DNA of 64,000 nt, taken from Rothia mucilaginosa. Its GTDB lineage: Bacteria > Actinomycetota > Actinomycetes > Actinomycetales > Micrococcaceae. The stretch spans positions 620,001 to 684,000 of the forward strand of contig NZ_CP079822.1 of NCBI RefSeq assembly GCF_019334805.1. The letters run 5' to 3'. A program made the position numbers and the translations under genes. This document shows, in pieces, positions 8,046 through 17,089 of this stretch. Each line of letters starts with the position of its first letter. The first letter of the stretch is position 1. The notes under the pieces were generated by a model. That model was given only the letters and a program-made list of their open reading frames with translations, was not told where the DNA came from and searched no databases.

Positions 8046-10109
8046 TTAGCCGCGCTGTGCGTTGAGCTGTCGGCGGCGCATTTCCAGTTCGAGGAGCTGA
8101 CGCTGTACCGCTTCGAACTCTTCGTCGTCGGGGTTGGCGCTGAGCTGCTCTAGGCGCATCATCAGGTCGGATTTTTGGCGGGCGATCTGCTGTTCGAAGA
8201 GGGCATTGAGCGCGCCGGTGACGAAGTTGGGCAGGTGCTCGGCGCTGCTGACCGGTAGCGGTGAGACGGCGAGCTCCGCGATGGCGGGGTGCACGCCCTC
8301 CACGGCGCCGGAGCGCACGCAGTTAATCCACTCGATACCGGGGGTGGGCGCCATGACGGTTGCGGCATGAATAATGCCGGCGGCCACCTCGCGGTGGGTG
8401 CGGTAGCGGAACTGCACGGTGGCGAGGTTACGCCACTGTTCCACGCTGATGAGCTCGGGGTGCTGCAGGGCAATCTCGAGCGCCGCCTTTTCGAGGCGGG
8501 CGACCGGGTCGCGCGGGTCGGGGGTGAGGAACTCCTCGACGGCGGGGGCGGTCGCCTCCGGCTGGGGTGCGGCGGGCTGAATGCTGCTCGGCGGATGCGC
8601 GGCGGCATTCTGTCCGGCGTAGGCGCTGGGCGCGGCGTAATCCTCGGGAGGCGGGGCATCGTAGGCGGGGTCGTAGGGCGCGTCGGTATGTGCCATACCG
8701 GGCTGGCCCTGCGGCCCTTCGTTCAGACGCTCGTAACGCGGCGCGGCGGCGGTAGCCTCCGCCTGCTGGGAGCGAGAAAGCTTCGGGTGATTCTGCGCGT
8801 ACGCCACGGCACGCTGAATCTCGTCCAGCTCCAGACCGAGCTGACCGGACACCTTACGCATGTAGGCCGGGCGCAGGTCGCGGTCCTTGATGCCGGCAAT
8901 AATCGGGGCGATAGCGCGCATCGCCAGCACGCGGCCCTCAAGGGTCGCCAAATCGTACTTGGCGAGGGTCGAATCAATTGCGAACTCGAAGAGCGGGCGG
9001 CGCGAAGCAATCAGCGAGCGCACGGCGGCGTCACCCTTGTGCAGACGCAGGTCGCAGGGGTCCATGCCGTTCTCAGCAACCGCAACGAAGGTCTGCGCGA
9101 CGAAGCGCTGATCCTCCTGGAAGGCAGCCATGGCGGCTTTCTGGCCTGCGGCGTCGCCGTCGAAGGTGAAGATGATTTCGCCGCCGGAGCCGTCGTCGGT
9201 GATCATGCGGCGAACCATCTTGATGTGGCCGGGACCGAACGCGGTACCGCAGGTGGCAACGGCGGTGGTGATGCCGGCGAGGTGTGCCGCCATGACGTCC
9301 GTGTAGCCTTCCACGATGACGACCTGCTTATTCTTGGTCATATCGCGTTTTGCCAGGTCGATGCCGTAGAGCACCTGGGATTTTTTGTACAGCTGAGTCT
9401 CGGGGGTGTTCAGGTATTTGGGGCCCTGGTCGTCGTCGAAGAGGCGGCGGGCACCGAAACCGATGGTTTCACCGGCGATGGTGCGGATCGGCCAGATGAT
9501 GCGGCCGCGGAAGCGGTCGTACAGGCCGCGGTTACCCTCCGAGAACATGCCGGTCGCCTTCAGCTCCTCATCGGTGAAGCCCTGGGAGCGAAGGTGCTTG
9601 AGCAGATGGTCCCAGCCTCGCAGGGCGTAGCCGACACCGAACTTGCGGGTTGCGGCGGGGTCGAAGCCTCGGGCGCCGAGGAAGCGCTGCGCCTCCTGCG
9701 CGTCCGGCGAGTAAAGGTTGCGTTCAAAGAATTCGGCGGCCATCTTGTGCGCGTCGAGCAGGCGGCGGCGCATACCCGCCTCATAGCGGTCGCCGGGCTT
9801 ACCGCCCTCATAGTGCAGGGTGTAGCCGATGCGCGCGGCAAGACGCTCCACCGTCTCAACGAAGCTGGTGTGCTCCATCGCCATGACGAAGGAGTACACG
9901 TCACCGGATTCACCGCAGCCGAAGCAGTGGTACGAGCCGACCTGCGGGCGCACATTGAAGGAGGGCGTGCGCTCGTCGTGGAACGGGCACAGCCCCTTGA
10001 AGGTGCCTATACCGGCGCTTTTGAGGCTCACGTAGCCTTCAATGATTTCGCGGATATCGGTACGGGCGCGGACTTCGTCAATGTCTTCTTTGCGGATTAA
10101 TCCAGCCAT
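8046..10109 (-). CDS. dnaG: DNA primase DnaG
   Basis: DnaG makes RNA primers on lagging- and leading-strand templates at the replication fork. The CHC2 zinc finger is seen at residues 41-65 (Cys41, His44, Cys62, Cys65). The catalytic core has a TOPRIM domain with VIVEGYTD and FDGDAAG. A Pro/Ala-rich linker at about residues 455-545 leads to a C-terminal helical domain that would bind DnaB helicase. The 687-residue length suits actinobacterial primases. I use the ATG at 10109, which gives the conserved MAGLIRKEDI start; the open frame reaches 41 codons further. The dus gene lies 137 nt upstream on the same strand, so the two may be cotranscribed. Confidence 0.97.
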   Translation of the reverse strand: MAGLIRKEDIDEVRARTDIREIIEGYVSLKSAGIGTFKGLCPFHDERTPSFNVRPQVGSYHCFGCGESGDVYSFVMAMEHTSFVETVERLAARIGYTLHYEGGKPGDRYEAGMRRRLLDAHKMAAEFFERNLYSPDAQEAQRFLGARGFDPAATRKFGVGYALRGWDHLLKHLRSQGFTDEELKATGMFSEGNRGLYDRFRGRIIWPIRTIAGETIGFGARRLFDDDQGPKYLNTPETQLYKKSQVLYGIDLAKRDMTKNKQVVIVEGYTDVMAAHLAGITTAVATCGTAFGPGHIKMVRRMITDDGSGGEIIFTFDGDAAGQKAAMAAFQEDQRFVAQTFVAVAENGMDPCDLRLHKGDAAVRSLIASRRPLFEFAIDSTLAKYDLATLEGRVLAMRAIAPIIAGIKDRDLRPAYMRKVSGQLGLELDEIQRAVAYAQNHPKLSRSQQAEATAAAPRYERLNEGPQGQPGMAHTDAPYDPAYDAPPPEDYAAPSAYAGQNAAAHPPSSIQPAAPQPEATAPAVEEFLTPDPRDPVARLEKAALEIALQHPELISVEQWRNLATVQFRYRTHREVAAGIIHAATVMAPTPGIEWINCVRSGAVEGVHPAIAELAVSPLPVSSAEHLPNFVTGALNALFEQQIARQKSDLMMRLEQLSANPDDEEFEAVQRQLLELEMRRRQLNAQRG

Positions 10110-10246
10110 AAACTCAATTCTACGGTGGGGGTCAACAGGTAGCGCCTGCAGGCGGTGCAGGAGCGGGAAATAGCGCGCGAACAGGCTCGCAAAAAGGATG
10201 CGCCGCGACGCGCAAACAGCACGCCGCGGCACACAAGTAACGGTGT

Positions 10247-11413
10247 TTAGCCGCCGGAAATATCCAGCTCGGCCTCCACCAGGCCCAGACGCTCAGCATC
10301 CCCCAGGATACGCGAATCCAGCCAGCCATCGGGCAGGTGCGGCTGCTTGGGGCTGCCGGCGCGACCGCGCGAACCCTCCACGGCGGCACCCGGGTAACCA
10401 ATCGAGTGGTCCAGCTGAGCAATCAGCTCACGGAAGGTCGCCAGGTCGGGCACCTGAGCCATCTTCGCGCGCAGCTCACCGCCAACCGGGTAGCCCTTGA
10501 AGTACCACGCCACGTGCTTGCGGATCTCACGCAGGCCTCGAGTCTCATCGCCGAAGGTTTCCACCAGCAGTTCTGCGTGGCGGTAAATCATGTCCGATAC
10601 CTCAGTCAGGGTCGGGCGGATACGCTCCGACGAACCCTCAAACGCATTCTGCAGGTCACCAAACAGCCACGGGCGACCCTGGCAGCCGCGACCAATCACG
10701 ACGCCGTCCACGCCGGTCTGCTCAACCATGCGCACCGCATCCTCAGCGGAGAAAATATCGCCATTACCCAGGATCGGCACATCCGGAATCAGCTCGCGCA
10801 GCTGCGCAATCGAATCCCAGTCAGCCTTACCCGAATAATGCTGCGCCGCAGTACGACCGTGCAGGGCAATCGCGGCCACGCCAGCATCACGAGCAATCTT
10901 GGCGGACTCCAAGAACGTGATGTGCTCATCGTCGATGCCCTTACGCATCTTAATGGTCAACGGAATATCGTTGCGGGACGCCTCCTTCACCGCGGTCTGC
11001 ACAATCGCCGTGAACAGGTCAGTCTTCCAGGGCAGGGCGGCACCGCCACCGCGGCGAGTCACCTTAGGAGCCGGGCAGCCAAAGTTCAAGTCAATGTGGT
11101 CAGCGCGGTCCTCTTCAACGACCATGCGCACAGCCTTACCGACGTTGACCGCGTCCACACCGTAAATCTGGATGGAGCGGATCTTCTCGTCCGGGTCATG
11201 CTCAATAATGCGCATGGACTCGGGCTTACGCTCCACCAGGGCGCGCGCAGTCACCATTTCGGTCACGTACAGGCCACCGCCATATTCACTGCAGAGGCGG
11301 CGGAAAGCCTTATTGGTCACGCCGGCCATCGGGGCGAGAACCACGGGAGTATCAACGGTCAGTTTGCCCAGTTTCAGGGGCGGAAGGGTAAGACGGGGTG
11401 CTTCAGAATTCAC
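10247..11413 (-). CDS. dus: tRNA-dihydrouridine synthase (DusB-like)
   Basis: The enzyme reduces uridines in the tRNA D-loop using FMN and NADPH. The TIM-barrel FMN site appears as LAPMAGVTN near the N-terminus. The catalytic cysteine lies in NFGCPAPKV, and HGRTAAQHYSG and GNGDIFS follow as in DusB-type proteins. The C-terminal helical tRNA-binding part contains a typical KHVAWYFKGYP stretch. I place the start at the GTG at 11413 because the sequence becomes conserved there; the frame is open 44 codons further, and no ribosome-binding site is obvious for any choice, so the start is uncertain. It is upstream of dnaG on the same strand. Confidence 0.93.
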   Translation of the reverse strand: MNSEAPRLTLPPLKLGKLTVDTPVVLAPMAGVTNKAFRRLCSEYGGGLYVTEMVTARALVERKPESMRIIEHDPDEKIRSIQIYGVDAVNVGKAVRMVVEEDRADHIDLNFGCPAPKVTRRGGGAALPWKTDLFTAIVQTAVKEASRNDIPLTIKMRKGIDDEHITFLESAKIARDAGVAAIALHGRTAAQHYSGKADWDSIAQLRELIPDVPILGNGDIFSAEDAVRMVEQTGVDGVVIGRGCQGRPWLFGDLQNAFEGSSERIRPTLTEVSDMIYRHAELLVETFGDETRGLREIRKHVAWYFKGYPVGGELRAKMAQVPDLATFRELIAQLDHSIGYPGAAVEGSRGRAGSPKQPHLPDGWLDSRILGDAERLGLVEAELDISGG

Positions 11414-11543
11414 CCCTATATTGTGGCATACGGGGGCAAATCGAGAACCGGACTCAGCTGAGGGGGTACAGCGGGCACAGCACAGCGGCACGGCACAGCG
11501 GCACGGCGCAGGCTCAGCAACCGCAAGGAGGCGCAGGTACACC

Positions 11544-11581
11544 AAAGGGGCGGGGAAGCATTCCGCTCCCCCGCCCCTTTT
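11544..11581 (-). terminator. Terminator after the GNAT gene
   Basis: AAAGGGGCGGGG and CCCCGCCCCTTT form a perfect 12-bp stem around a 13-nt loop, with U residues on either strand. It is 48 nt beyond the stop of the GNAT gene and precedes the dus gene in the reading direction. Confidence 0.8.
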
Positions 11582-11628
11582 GGCAAGCGTCAGCCAGCAG
11601 GCTCGGTACCGTGAATCTACCTAGTAAC

Positions 11629-12606
11629 CTACTCGGTCACGTAAATATAGGTCGGATCGCCCTCCACCGAAGCAGTACCGGCGCGCAGCAGCACGTCGGT
11701 CACCTGAACCAGCGCCTCCATAGAGTCATCAACCTCAACCAGCACCGGGTACTTAGCACTCAGCAGGGACAGCACCTGCATAATCGCCTCCACGGCGCCC
11801 TCATTATCGAAGTCGTAGCCCAGCAGCAGTTCGGTGGCGGTGTTCTCATTCACCAGCGCCGCCTCCGGGTCAGTCTCGAAGGGGTGGTAGCTCACCGCAA
11901 ACGCCACAATCGGGCCCTTCTTACCCTCTGCAGCCGCCTCACGAATATGGTCACGAAGCACCACGGCACCAAAGGCACGCACCTCATCCGAGAGGAAGTA
12001 GCGGTTCACGGTGCCCAGGCCCACCTCAGCGGGAACATCCCAATCGTGGGAGCGGCGGTAGAACTCCCACAGCGCGGCCGTCAGCTCCACCGAACCGGTC
12101 GCCAAATCCTCAATCGCCTGAGTCTCGTTGCCGTCAGCATCCTCACGCAAAGACACCGGAGGAATCGCACCCGGCTCCACACGCACCATACGGGAACGCT
12201 GAATCAGCTTCATACCAGCAGCCTGCGCAAACTCCTCACCGTCACTAAACGGCGACAGCTTCACACGCAAAGCAGTGGTCTGACCGTGCGCCGCCGCAAT
12301 CTCACGCAACGCATCCAGCAGGGCAGTACCAATACCCTGACGGCGGTGATCAGCTGCCACCTCAATGTAGGACCATAGACGCGTCGGATGCAGCATCGAA
12401 GCCACCACAGTACCCGCAGCCACCGGCACACCCGAAGCAGTCACCACCAGGGTGCGGCTAAACGGCGCATCCGTATCCGGGCCGAAAAGGCCACGCTGGC
12501 GCTCCTCAACCTCATTGCGGGCAGAGTTCCATATCTCAAGCAGGGCAAGGTCATCACCCTCCTGCCAAGGGCGAATCTCAAATTTTTCGCTGAGGCGTTC
12601 AGCCAT
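11629..12606 (-). CDS. Double-domain GNAT acetyltransferase
   Basis: This 325-residue protein has a clear N-terminal GNAT domain: residues about 75-105 contain EVAADHRRQGIGTALLDAL, the acetyl-CoA pyrophosphate-binding signature. The second half looks like another, more diverged GNAT domain without an intact signature. The size and tandem arrangement recall mycothiol synthase-type and other actinobacterial tandem GNATs, but the substrate cannot be inferred. The ATG at 12606 is supported by GGAAAGG about 8 nt upstream; an ATG 13 codons earlier is less likely. The gene lies between glyS and dus on the same strand and has its own terminator. Confidence 0.85.
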   Translation of the reverse strand: MAERLSEKFEIRPWQEGDDLALLEIWNSARNEVEERQRGLFGPDTDAPFSRTLVVTASGVPVAAGTVVASMLHPTRLWSYIEVAADHRRQGIGTALLDALREIAAAHGQTTALRVKLSPFSDGEEFAQAAGMKLIQRSRMVRVEPGAIPPVSLREDADGNETQAIEDLATGSVELTAALWEFYRRSHDWDVPAEVGLGTVNRYFLSDEVRAFGAVVLRDHIREAAAEGKKGPIVAFAVSYHPFETDPEAALVNENTATELLLGYDFDNEGAVEAIMQVLSLLSAKYPVLVEVDDSMEALVQVTDVLLRAGTASVEGDPTYIYVTE

Positions 12607-12676
12607 ATCCGTGCACCTTTCCTTCGCTCGCGTCAAACGTGCCAATCAGTCTAACCAGGGTAGCCCAAATACACGA

Positions 12677-12715
12677 CGGCGGGTAGCCTCTTTCGCTCTA
12701 AGAGGCTACCCGCCG
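12677..12715 (-). terminator. Terminator hairpin after glyS
   Basis: A perfect 16-bp stem (CGGCGGGTAGCCTCTT with its complement) and 7-nt loop starts 20 nt past the glyS stop. There is no clear U-tract, but the stem strength and position support termination. Confidence 0.7.
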
Positions 12716-12734
12716 ACCATGTTATGAATTATTT

Positions 12735-14114
12735 TTAGCCTGCCAGGCGTGCAGCCAGGTAAGACTTCACCTGATCCAGAGCCACACGCTCCTGGTTCAT
12801 GGTGTCACGCTCGCGGATGGTCACAGCCTGGTCCTCAAGAGTGTCAAAGTCCACGGTGATGCAGAACGGGGTACCAATCTCATCCTGGCGGCGGTAACGG
12901 CGGCCAATAGCGCCCGCCTCGTCGTAGTCCACGTTCCACAGGCCACGCAGCTCATTCGCCAGCTTAGTTGCCGGCTCAGACAGCTCAGCCTTCTTCGACA
13001 GCGGCAGAACAGCAGCCTTCACCGGTGCCAGGCGCGGGTCAAGCTTCAGCACGACGCGCTTGTCCACGCCACCCTTAGTGTTCGGCGCCTCATCCTCGAC
13101 GTATGCGTCAACCAGGAACGCCATCATGGAGCGGGTCAGGCCGAAGGACGGCTCAATCACGTACGGCACGTAACGTTCGCCGGTTGCCTGGTCGAAGTAC
13201 TCAAGCTTCGCGTTAGAGTGCTCATTGTGCACGCCCAGGTCGTAATCGGTACGGTTCGCAACGCCCATCAGCTCACCCCACTCGGAACCCTGGAAGCCGA
13301 AGCGGTACTCAACGTCAATAGTGCCAGCCGAGTAGTGTGCACGCTCCTCCTTAGGAACGTCGAAGCGGCGCATGTTATCCGGGTTAATACCCAGGTCAAC
13401 GAACCAGTTCCAGCAGTCCTCAACCCACTCGTTGAAGTACTTATCAGCGTCATCCGGGTGCACGAAGTACTCGATTTCCATCTGCTCGAACTCACGAGTA
13501 CGGAAAATGAAGTTACCGGGAGTGATCTCGTTACGGAACGACTTACCAATCTGGCCAATACCGAACGGCGGGCGCTTACGAGAAGCAGTGACCACATTGT
13601 TGAAGTTCACGAAAATACCCTGAGCGGTCTCGGGGCGCAGGAAGTGTAGACCCTCCTCATTATCAACCGGGCCCAGGTAAGTCTTCATCAGACCGGAGAA
13701 GTTCTGCGGCTCAGTCCACTCACCACGAGTACCACAGTTCGGGCAAGCAATCTCCTCCATACCCTCAGCCGCGCGGCCCTTCTTCGCCTCAAAGTTCTCC
13801 AGCAGGTGATCCTGACGCAGACGCTTGTGGCACGACAGGCACTCAACCAGCGGGTCGGTGAAGGTCGCCACGTGACCGGATGCCTCCCACACCGCACGAG
13901 GCAGAATAACAGAGGAGTCCAGGCCAACCATGTCCGCACGGGAGCGGACGAAACGCTGCCACCACTGCTGACGGATGTTTTCCTTCAGCTCTGCACCGAG
14001 GGGGCCGTAGTCCCATGCGGAGCGGGAACCGCCGTAAATTTCACCGGCCTGGAAAACAAAGCCGCGGCGCTTCGCGAGCGCAATAACGTTATCGAGGGTG
14101 GACTTTTCAGCCAT
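12735..14114 (-). CDS. glyS: Glycyl-tRNA synthetase (class II, homodimer type)
   Basis: It charges tRNA-Gly with glycine. The 459-residue single-chain form corresponds to the alpha2 enzyme found in actinobacteria. Class II motif 2 is visible as [19 protein letters not shown], and motif 3 lies near [13 protein letters not shown]. An insertion has the zinc pairs CLSCHKR and CPNCGTR. The C-terminal anticodon-binding domain begins near [11 protein letters not shown]. The ATG at 14114 has AGAAGGAG upstream, while the frame extends 43 codons further without support. It reads away from the S4 gene, and the two promoters share the 231-nt gap. Confidence 0.97.
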   Translation of the reverse strand: MAEKSTLDNVIALAKRRGFVFQAGEIYGGSRSAWDYGPLGAELKENIRQQWWQRFVRSRADMVGLDSSVILPRAVWEASGHVATFTDPLVECLSCHKRLRQDHLLENFEAKKGRAAEGMEEIACPNCGTRGEWTEPQNFSGLMKTYLGPVDNEEGLHFLRPETAQGIFVNFNNVVTASRKRPPFGIGQIGKSFRNEITPGNFIFRTREFEQMEIEYFVHPDDADKYFNEWVEDCWNWFVDLGINPDNMRRFDVPKEERAHYSAGTIDVEYRFGFQGSEWGELMGVANRTDYDLGVHNEHSNAKLEYFDQATGERYVPYVIEPSFGLTRSMMAFLVDAYVEDEAPNTKGGVDKRVVLKLDPRLAPVKAAVLPLSKKAELSEPATKLANELRGLWNVDYDEAGAIGRRYRRQDEIGTPFCITVDFDTLEDQAVTIRERDTMNQERVALDQVKSYLAARLAG

Positions 14115-14332
14115 AGTTACTCCTTCTGCCCCGCCACCGGCTGTGACGTGCGTGAGTTCGGGTTCATAAGGGACGCCGCCCAGAACGGGGCGCCCATATT
14201 CGCGCTCATCGGCGCAATATGCACACTTTTTGATGCAAGACACTAGGGTACCATCACCACCCCACCCCTGGGTATGCTCTTGCCCCTCGCCACTCCCCCA
14301 AATCTCTGGAAACCAGGATGCACCCAGCGGGA

Positions 14333-14338
14333 TAAACT
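14333..14338 (+). promoter_or_regulatory. -10 box of a leaderless-type promoter
   Basis: TAAACT ends 7 nt before the ATG of the S4-domain gene, the spacing expected if transcription starts at the first base of the start codon. AGAAGG lies only 1 nt before the ATG, too close to act as a ribosome-binding site. Confidence 0.5.
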
Positions 14339-14345
14339 AGAAGGC

Positions 14346-14561
14346 ATGGAAGAAATTTTTATTCGCGACGACATGATCCGCCTCGGCCAGTTCCTCAAGC
14401 TCGCCAACCTCGTAGAGGACGGCGCGCAGGCACGCGAGGTCATTCAGCACGGCCTGGTAAAGGTCAACGGCGACATTGAGGAAGCACGCGGCAAGCAGCT
14501 GCACCCCGGCGACACCGTGACCTTCAACGGCGTGACCGTGAAGGTTGCGCACGAGGACTAA
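14346..14561 (+). CDS. Small S4-domain RNA-binding protein
   Basis: The 71-residue protein consists of one S4 RNA-binding fold: RLGQFLKLANLVEDGAQAR, then GLVKVNG and a typical PGDTV motif. It resembles the YbcJ/YaaA-type small S4 proteins thought to bind structured rRNA or stalled ribosomes. The ATG at 14346 fits the family start and lies 7 nt downstream of a -10-like box, so the transcript is probably leaderless. It is followed by a structured repeat region and then a convergent esterase gene. Confidence 0.88.
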   Translation: MEEIFIRDDMIRLGQFLKLANLVEDGAQAREVIQHGLVKVNGDIEEARGKQLHPGDTVTFNGVTVKVAHED

Positions 14562-14606
14562 CACTCCCCTCACTAAGCAGGGGCGGGGCGCCACATATTT
14601 CCTCCG

Positions 14607-14850
14607 CGCCTACGCAGGGGCACCCGTCACCCGGACGCTCCGCCCCTCCTCGCTTCGCTGCGGAGAGCGTCCGGGCTGACACCCTGAGGGCGCATCCGGA
14701 AAACGCGGCCGCGCCCGCACAGCTCTACAGGCAGGCCTGCTAACTCCAGCGCGAAAAGGCGGTATCGTCCGAACGTGACATCAGGGTGCCCGAAGCGAAG
14801 CGAGGGCGGGTGCCCTGTAGGAACGAGGACGATAACCGCCTTTCCAAGCG
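14607..14850. repeat. Structured intergenic repeat, copy A
   Basis: Between the convergent S4 and esterase genes lie two related hairpin elements in opposite orientation. The first (about 14610-14700) has an 11-bp stem CCCGGACGCTC / GAGCGTCCGGG around a loop containing CTCGCTTCGCTGCGG. The second (14755-14843) has an outer stem AAAGGCGGTATCGTCC / GGACGATAACCGCCTTT enclosing GGGTGCCCGAAGCGAAGCG. The same two-part arrangement recurs at 27455-27757 with high identity, especially from CCGGAAAACGC onward. It is not an insertion sequence: it has no transposase and no target duplication. A role in termination or mRNA 3'-end protection is inference. Confidence 0.8.
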
Positions 14851-14883
14851 GAACCGTGCATCCCACGCGGAAGCAGAACTACA

Positions 14884-14919
14884 GTAAAGCCCCCGAGTCA
14901 TCAGACCCGAGGGCTTTAC
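14884..14919 (-). terminator. Terminator of the esterase gene
   Basis: GTAAAGCCC and its complement close a 15-bp imperfect stem with a 6-nt loop, 11 nt past the esterase stop on the minus strand, ending in CUUUAC. It can act on both convergent transcripts. Confidence 0.7.
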
Positions 14920-14930
14920 ATGTAGCCGTT

Positions 14931-15683
14931 TTAGGCGTCAGCGCCTTCCGCGGTGCCGGTCGCCTCCGCAACCTTCTGCGCACGAATACGCGGCTCCTTA
15001 CCCTGCACCTTCACCTCCAGGAACTCGCCCACATGGCGAATCTCCATGGCGCTCACGCCGTGACCCGCACCGGCGTACAGAACCTTAATGCCGTCAGTGT
15101 ACTTGCGGATCCAGTCGTAGGTGTAGTTCACCATCTGCTGCGGGATGACGGGGTCTTCCTGGTCGCGGCCAAAGAACACCGGCAGTTCGGTCTTCTTCAG
15201 CTCCTCGTCCTTGAAGTACGGCGAATCAGAATCTACCGCATAGCCGGACAGACCCACCACAGCGGCGAACTCGCCGGGGGCGTGACGCACCATCGAAGTT
15301 GCGATACCCATACCCTGCGAGAAGCCCAGCAGGGTCACCGAAGCGTACGGTTCACGGTTCGCGCGTACCCACTCCAGCACGTAGTCGCTGGCCTGCTCGA
15401 TGGCGCGCTGGTCAGATTCGAGCTGCTGGTTCAGCGGGTACCACTGGTAGCCGATAGCATCTGCGGCAATGTAGGCGCCGGTCGAGTCCGCGGAGAACTG
15501 GGTGCCAACCGGCTGCGGTGCACGCATGGAGGCGTAGGTGAAGCCCTCCTGCGGAAGGTGCGCCGCCAGAGACAGCAAATCGTGCTCCTGGGAGCCGTAG
15601 CCGTGCAGCATGAGCACCAGGTGGGTGCCTGCACGTTCGTTCTCGGGGCGGGTGTATTCGACGACGTATTTGTTTTCGCTCAT
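14931..15683 (-). CDS. Alpha/beta-hydrolase, phospholipase/carboxylesterase family
   Basis: The 250-residue protein is an Abhydrolase_2-type serine hydrolase. The oxyanion-hole region reads LMLHGYGSQEHD, the nucleophile lies in GFSQG, the acid residue is probably the Asp in DQEDPVIP, and the base is the His in GAGHGVS. Such cytosolic enzymes hydrolyse short-chain carboxylic esters or lysophospholipids; the substrate is not apparent. The C-terminal 30 residues are a charged Ala/Glu-rich extension. It is divergent from the TipA-like regulator with a 94-nt gap holding a MerR-type operator, so the esterase could share regulation with it; that is inference. Confidence 0.88.
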   Translation of the reverse strand: MSENKYVVEYTRPENERAGTHLVLMLHGYGSQEHDLLSLAAHLPQEGFTYASMRAPQPVGTQFSADSTGAYIAADAIGYQWYPLNQQLESDQRAIEQASDYVLEWVRANREPYASVTLLGFSQGMGIATSMVRHAPGEFAAVVGLSGYAVDSDSPYFKDEELKKTELPVFFGRDQEDPVIPQQMVNYTYDWIRKYTDGIKVLYAGAGHGVSAMEIRHVGEFLEVKVQGKEPRIRAQKVAEATGTAEGADA

Positions 15684-15740
15684 GAACCCATCTTAGCGAG
15701 GACTCCCCCACAAACCTGCACCGCAGGTTCCGCCGCTAGC

Positions 15741-15771
15741 TTGACCCTCACCTAACGTGAGGTTTTAGAGT
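15741..15771 (+). promoter_or_regulatory. MerR-type promoter and dyad operator of the TipA-like gene
   Basis: TTGACC (15741-15746) and TAGAGT (15766-15771) form a promoter with an over-long 19-bp spacer, the hallmark of MerR-activated promoters. The spacer holds the dyad CCTCAC-CTAAC-GTGAGG (15746-15762). The ATG at 15778 is 6 nt past the -10 box, which implies a leaderless transcript. TipAL is known to activate its own promoter through a dyad in such a spacer, so autoregulation is likely. Confidence 0.75.
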
Positions 15772-15777
15772 GAAACC

Positions 15778-16593
15778 ATGGACGCGAACATAACACCACC
15801 TGACGGGCAGCACGAATACACCGTGGGAGAAGCGGCATCATTGCATGGGCTCACAGTCCGCACGCTTCACCACTGGGAGCAGCGGGGCTTACTCAACCCG
15901 GCACATGATGAGTTCAACGGGTACCGGTACTACACCGATACAGACCTTGAACGAATCACCGTCATCATGGGATACCGCGCCACCGGCATGAGCCTTGATG
16001 CCATTCACAAAATACTGCAGGACGAAGCGAACAGCACCGAGCATCTACTCGCTCAGCGGGATATGCTTCAACGCAAAATCGTCGCGTACGGGCGCATGCT
16101 TGAAACCATCGAACATCTTTTGGAGGACGCTATGGCACCTAAGAATGAGCAGCTCAGCGCTGCTGAGAAAGCAGAAATTATGGGCGAGGGATTCAGCCTC
16201 GCCCACCAACAGGAAGCGCAGGAGCGTTACGGAAAAACTGACGACTGGGCCGAGTACCAGCGCCGTACTGCGTCAATGGACCGTGCCGACTGGCAGAACG
16301 GTAAACAGCAGGTTGAGGAGGTGGAACGCGCCCTCGTCGAGGCATTCAACCGCGGCGTGCAGCCGGGCAGCGAGAAGGCGAACGCGCTCGCCGAGCGGCA
16401 CCGCGCCTCCCTGTTCTTCTTTGAGGTCACCCCCGCCAAGCACGCGATTCTGGCGCGCGGCTATGTTGAGGATGCCCGCTTTAAGGCGCACTACGAGAAG
16501 CTTGCGCCTGGGCTTGCAGAATGGTTGCGGGATGTCATCTACGAGAATGCTCGTGCGCACGGTGCCAACCCCGAGGAAGCTACCTGGGGTTAA
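15778..16593 (+). CDS. TipA-like MerR-family regulator with TipAS drug-sensing domain
   Basis: Residues about 15-85 form a MerR winged helix (EYTVGEAASLHGLTVRTLHHWEQRGLL), followed by a dimerisation coiled coil. From about residue 120 there is a TipAS-type domain, which in Streptomyces TipAL covalently traps thiopeptide antibiotics and in relatives binds other bulky drugs. The 271-residue length matches TipAL-class activators. I cannot see a cysteine at the place that binds thiopeptides, so covalent trapping is doubtful and non-covalent sensing more likely. The gene has its own 19-bp-spaced MerR promoter and is divergent from the esterase gene. The target genes beyond itself are unknown. Confidence 0.88.
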   Translation: MDANITPPDGQHEYTVGEAASLHGLTVRTLHHWEQRGLLNPAHDEFNGYRYYTDTDLERITVIMGYRATGMSLDAIHKILQDEANSTEHLLAQRDMLQRKIVAYGRMLETIEHLLEDAMAPKNEQLSAAEKAEIMGEGFSLAHQQEAQERYGKTDDWAEYQRRTASMDRADWQNGKQQVEEVERALVEAFNRGVQPGSEKANALAERHRASLFFFEVTPAKHAILARGYVEDARFKAHYEKLAPGLAEWLRDVIYENARAHGANPEEATWG

Positions 16594-16660
16594 ATCTTTG
16601 GGCTGAAAATACCCAGTAACTAGGGGTGAGTAGCTGAGTGTGAAAGCTGAGCACAAAAAT

Positions 16661-16696
16661 ACGCCCGGTATTCCCTACATTGGGATTACCGGGCGT
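16661..16696. terminator. Bidirectional terminator between the two regulators
   Basis: ACGCCCGGTA-TTCCC pairs with GGGATTACCGGGCGT around a short loop. It lies 68 nt past the TipA-like gene and 35 nt past the convergent MerR gene. Confidence 0.75.
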
Positions 16697-16731
16697 TACA
16701 TGCTGTGTGTGCATGAAAACTAGATGGCTAT

Positions 16732-17082
16732 CTAGCGGGTGCCGTCGAGGTGACGGCGGTGCTCCTGAATACGGCGATCCAGGTGCTCAAGGTTCTGTTG
16801 CAACCCCGCAATCTCGTTTTCAATCTTTCGGCGGGCACGTTCCATCACTTCAACGGAGAGGGCGTGATCATCCGGATTGTCCAAGATTGTACGAATGTCG
16901 GCAAGACTCATGCCGGCCTGACGGCAGGTAGCAATAAACCGTGCCGAGGAGATGGACTCCTCGTCAAAAACGCGAGTTCCGTGAGCATCACGGGGCACCG
17001 CGATGAGCCCCTCTTTCTCGTAGTACCGCAGGGCGTGGGTGCTCACCCCCAACTGCTCCGCTACCTCTTGAATACTTACCAC
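16732..17082 (-). CDS. Small MerR-family transcriptional regulator
   Basis: This 116-residue protein has a MerR winged helix at residues 1-70 (VSIQEVAEQLGVSTHALRYYEKEGL) and a C-terminal coiled coil rich in Arg, Glu and His, without a separate ligand domain. There is no metal-binding cysteine cluster like those of MerR, ZntR or SoxR. The start is a GTG, preceded after 7 nt by TAGCAT, so the transcript is probably leaderless. A dyad operator sits in the 19-bp promoter spacer. It is convergent with the TipA-like gene. The inducer and target genes are unknown; self-regulation is the most likely role seen from sequence. Confidence 0.88.
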   Translation of the reverse strand: MVSIQEVAEQLGVSTHALRYYEKEGLIAVPRDAHGTRVFDEESISSARFIATCRQAGMSLADIRTILDNPDDHALSVEVMERARRKIENEIAGLQQNLEHLDRRIQEHRRHLDGTR

Positions 17083-17089
17083 AGCTTTA

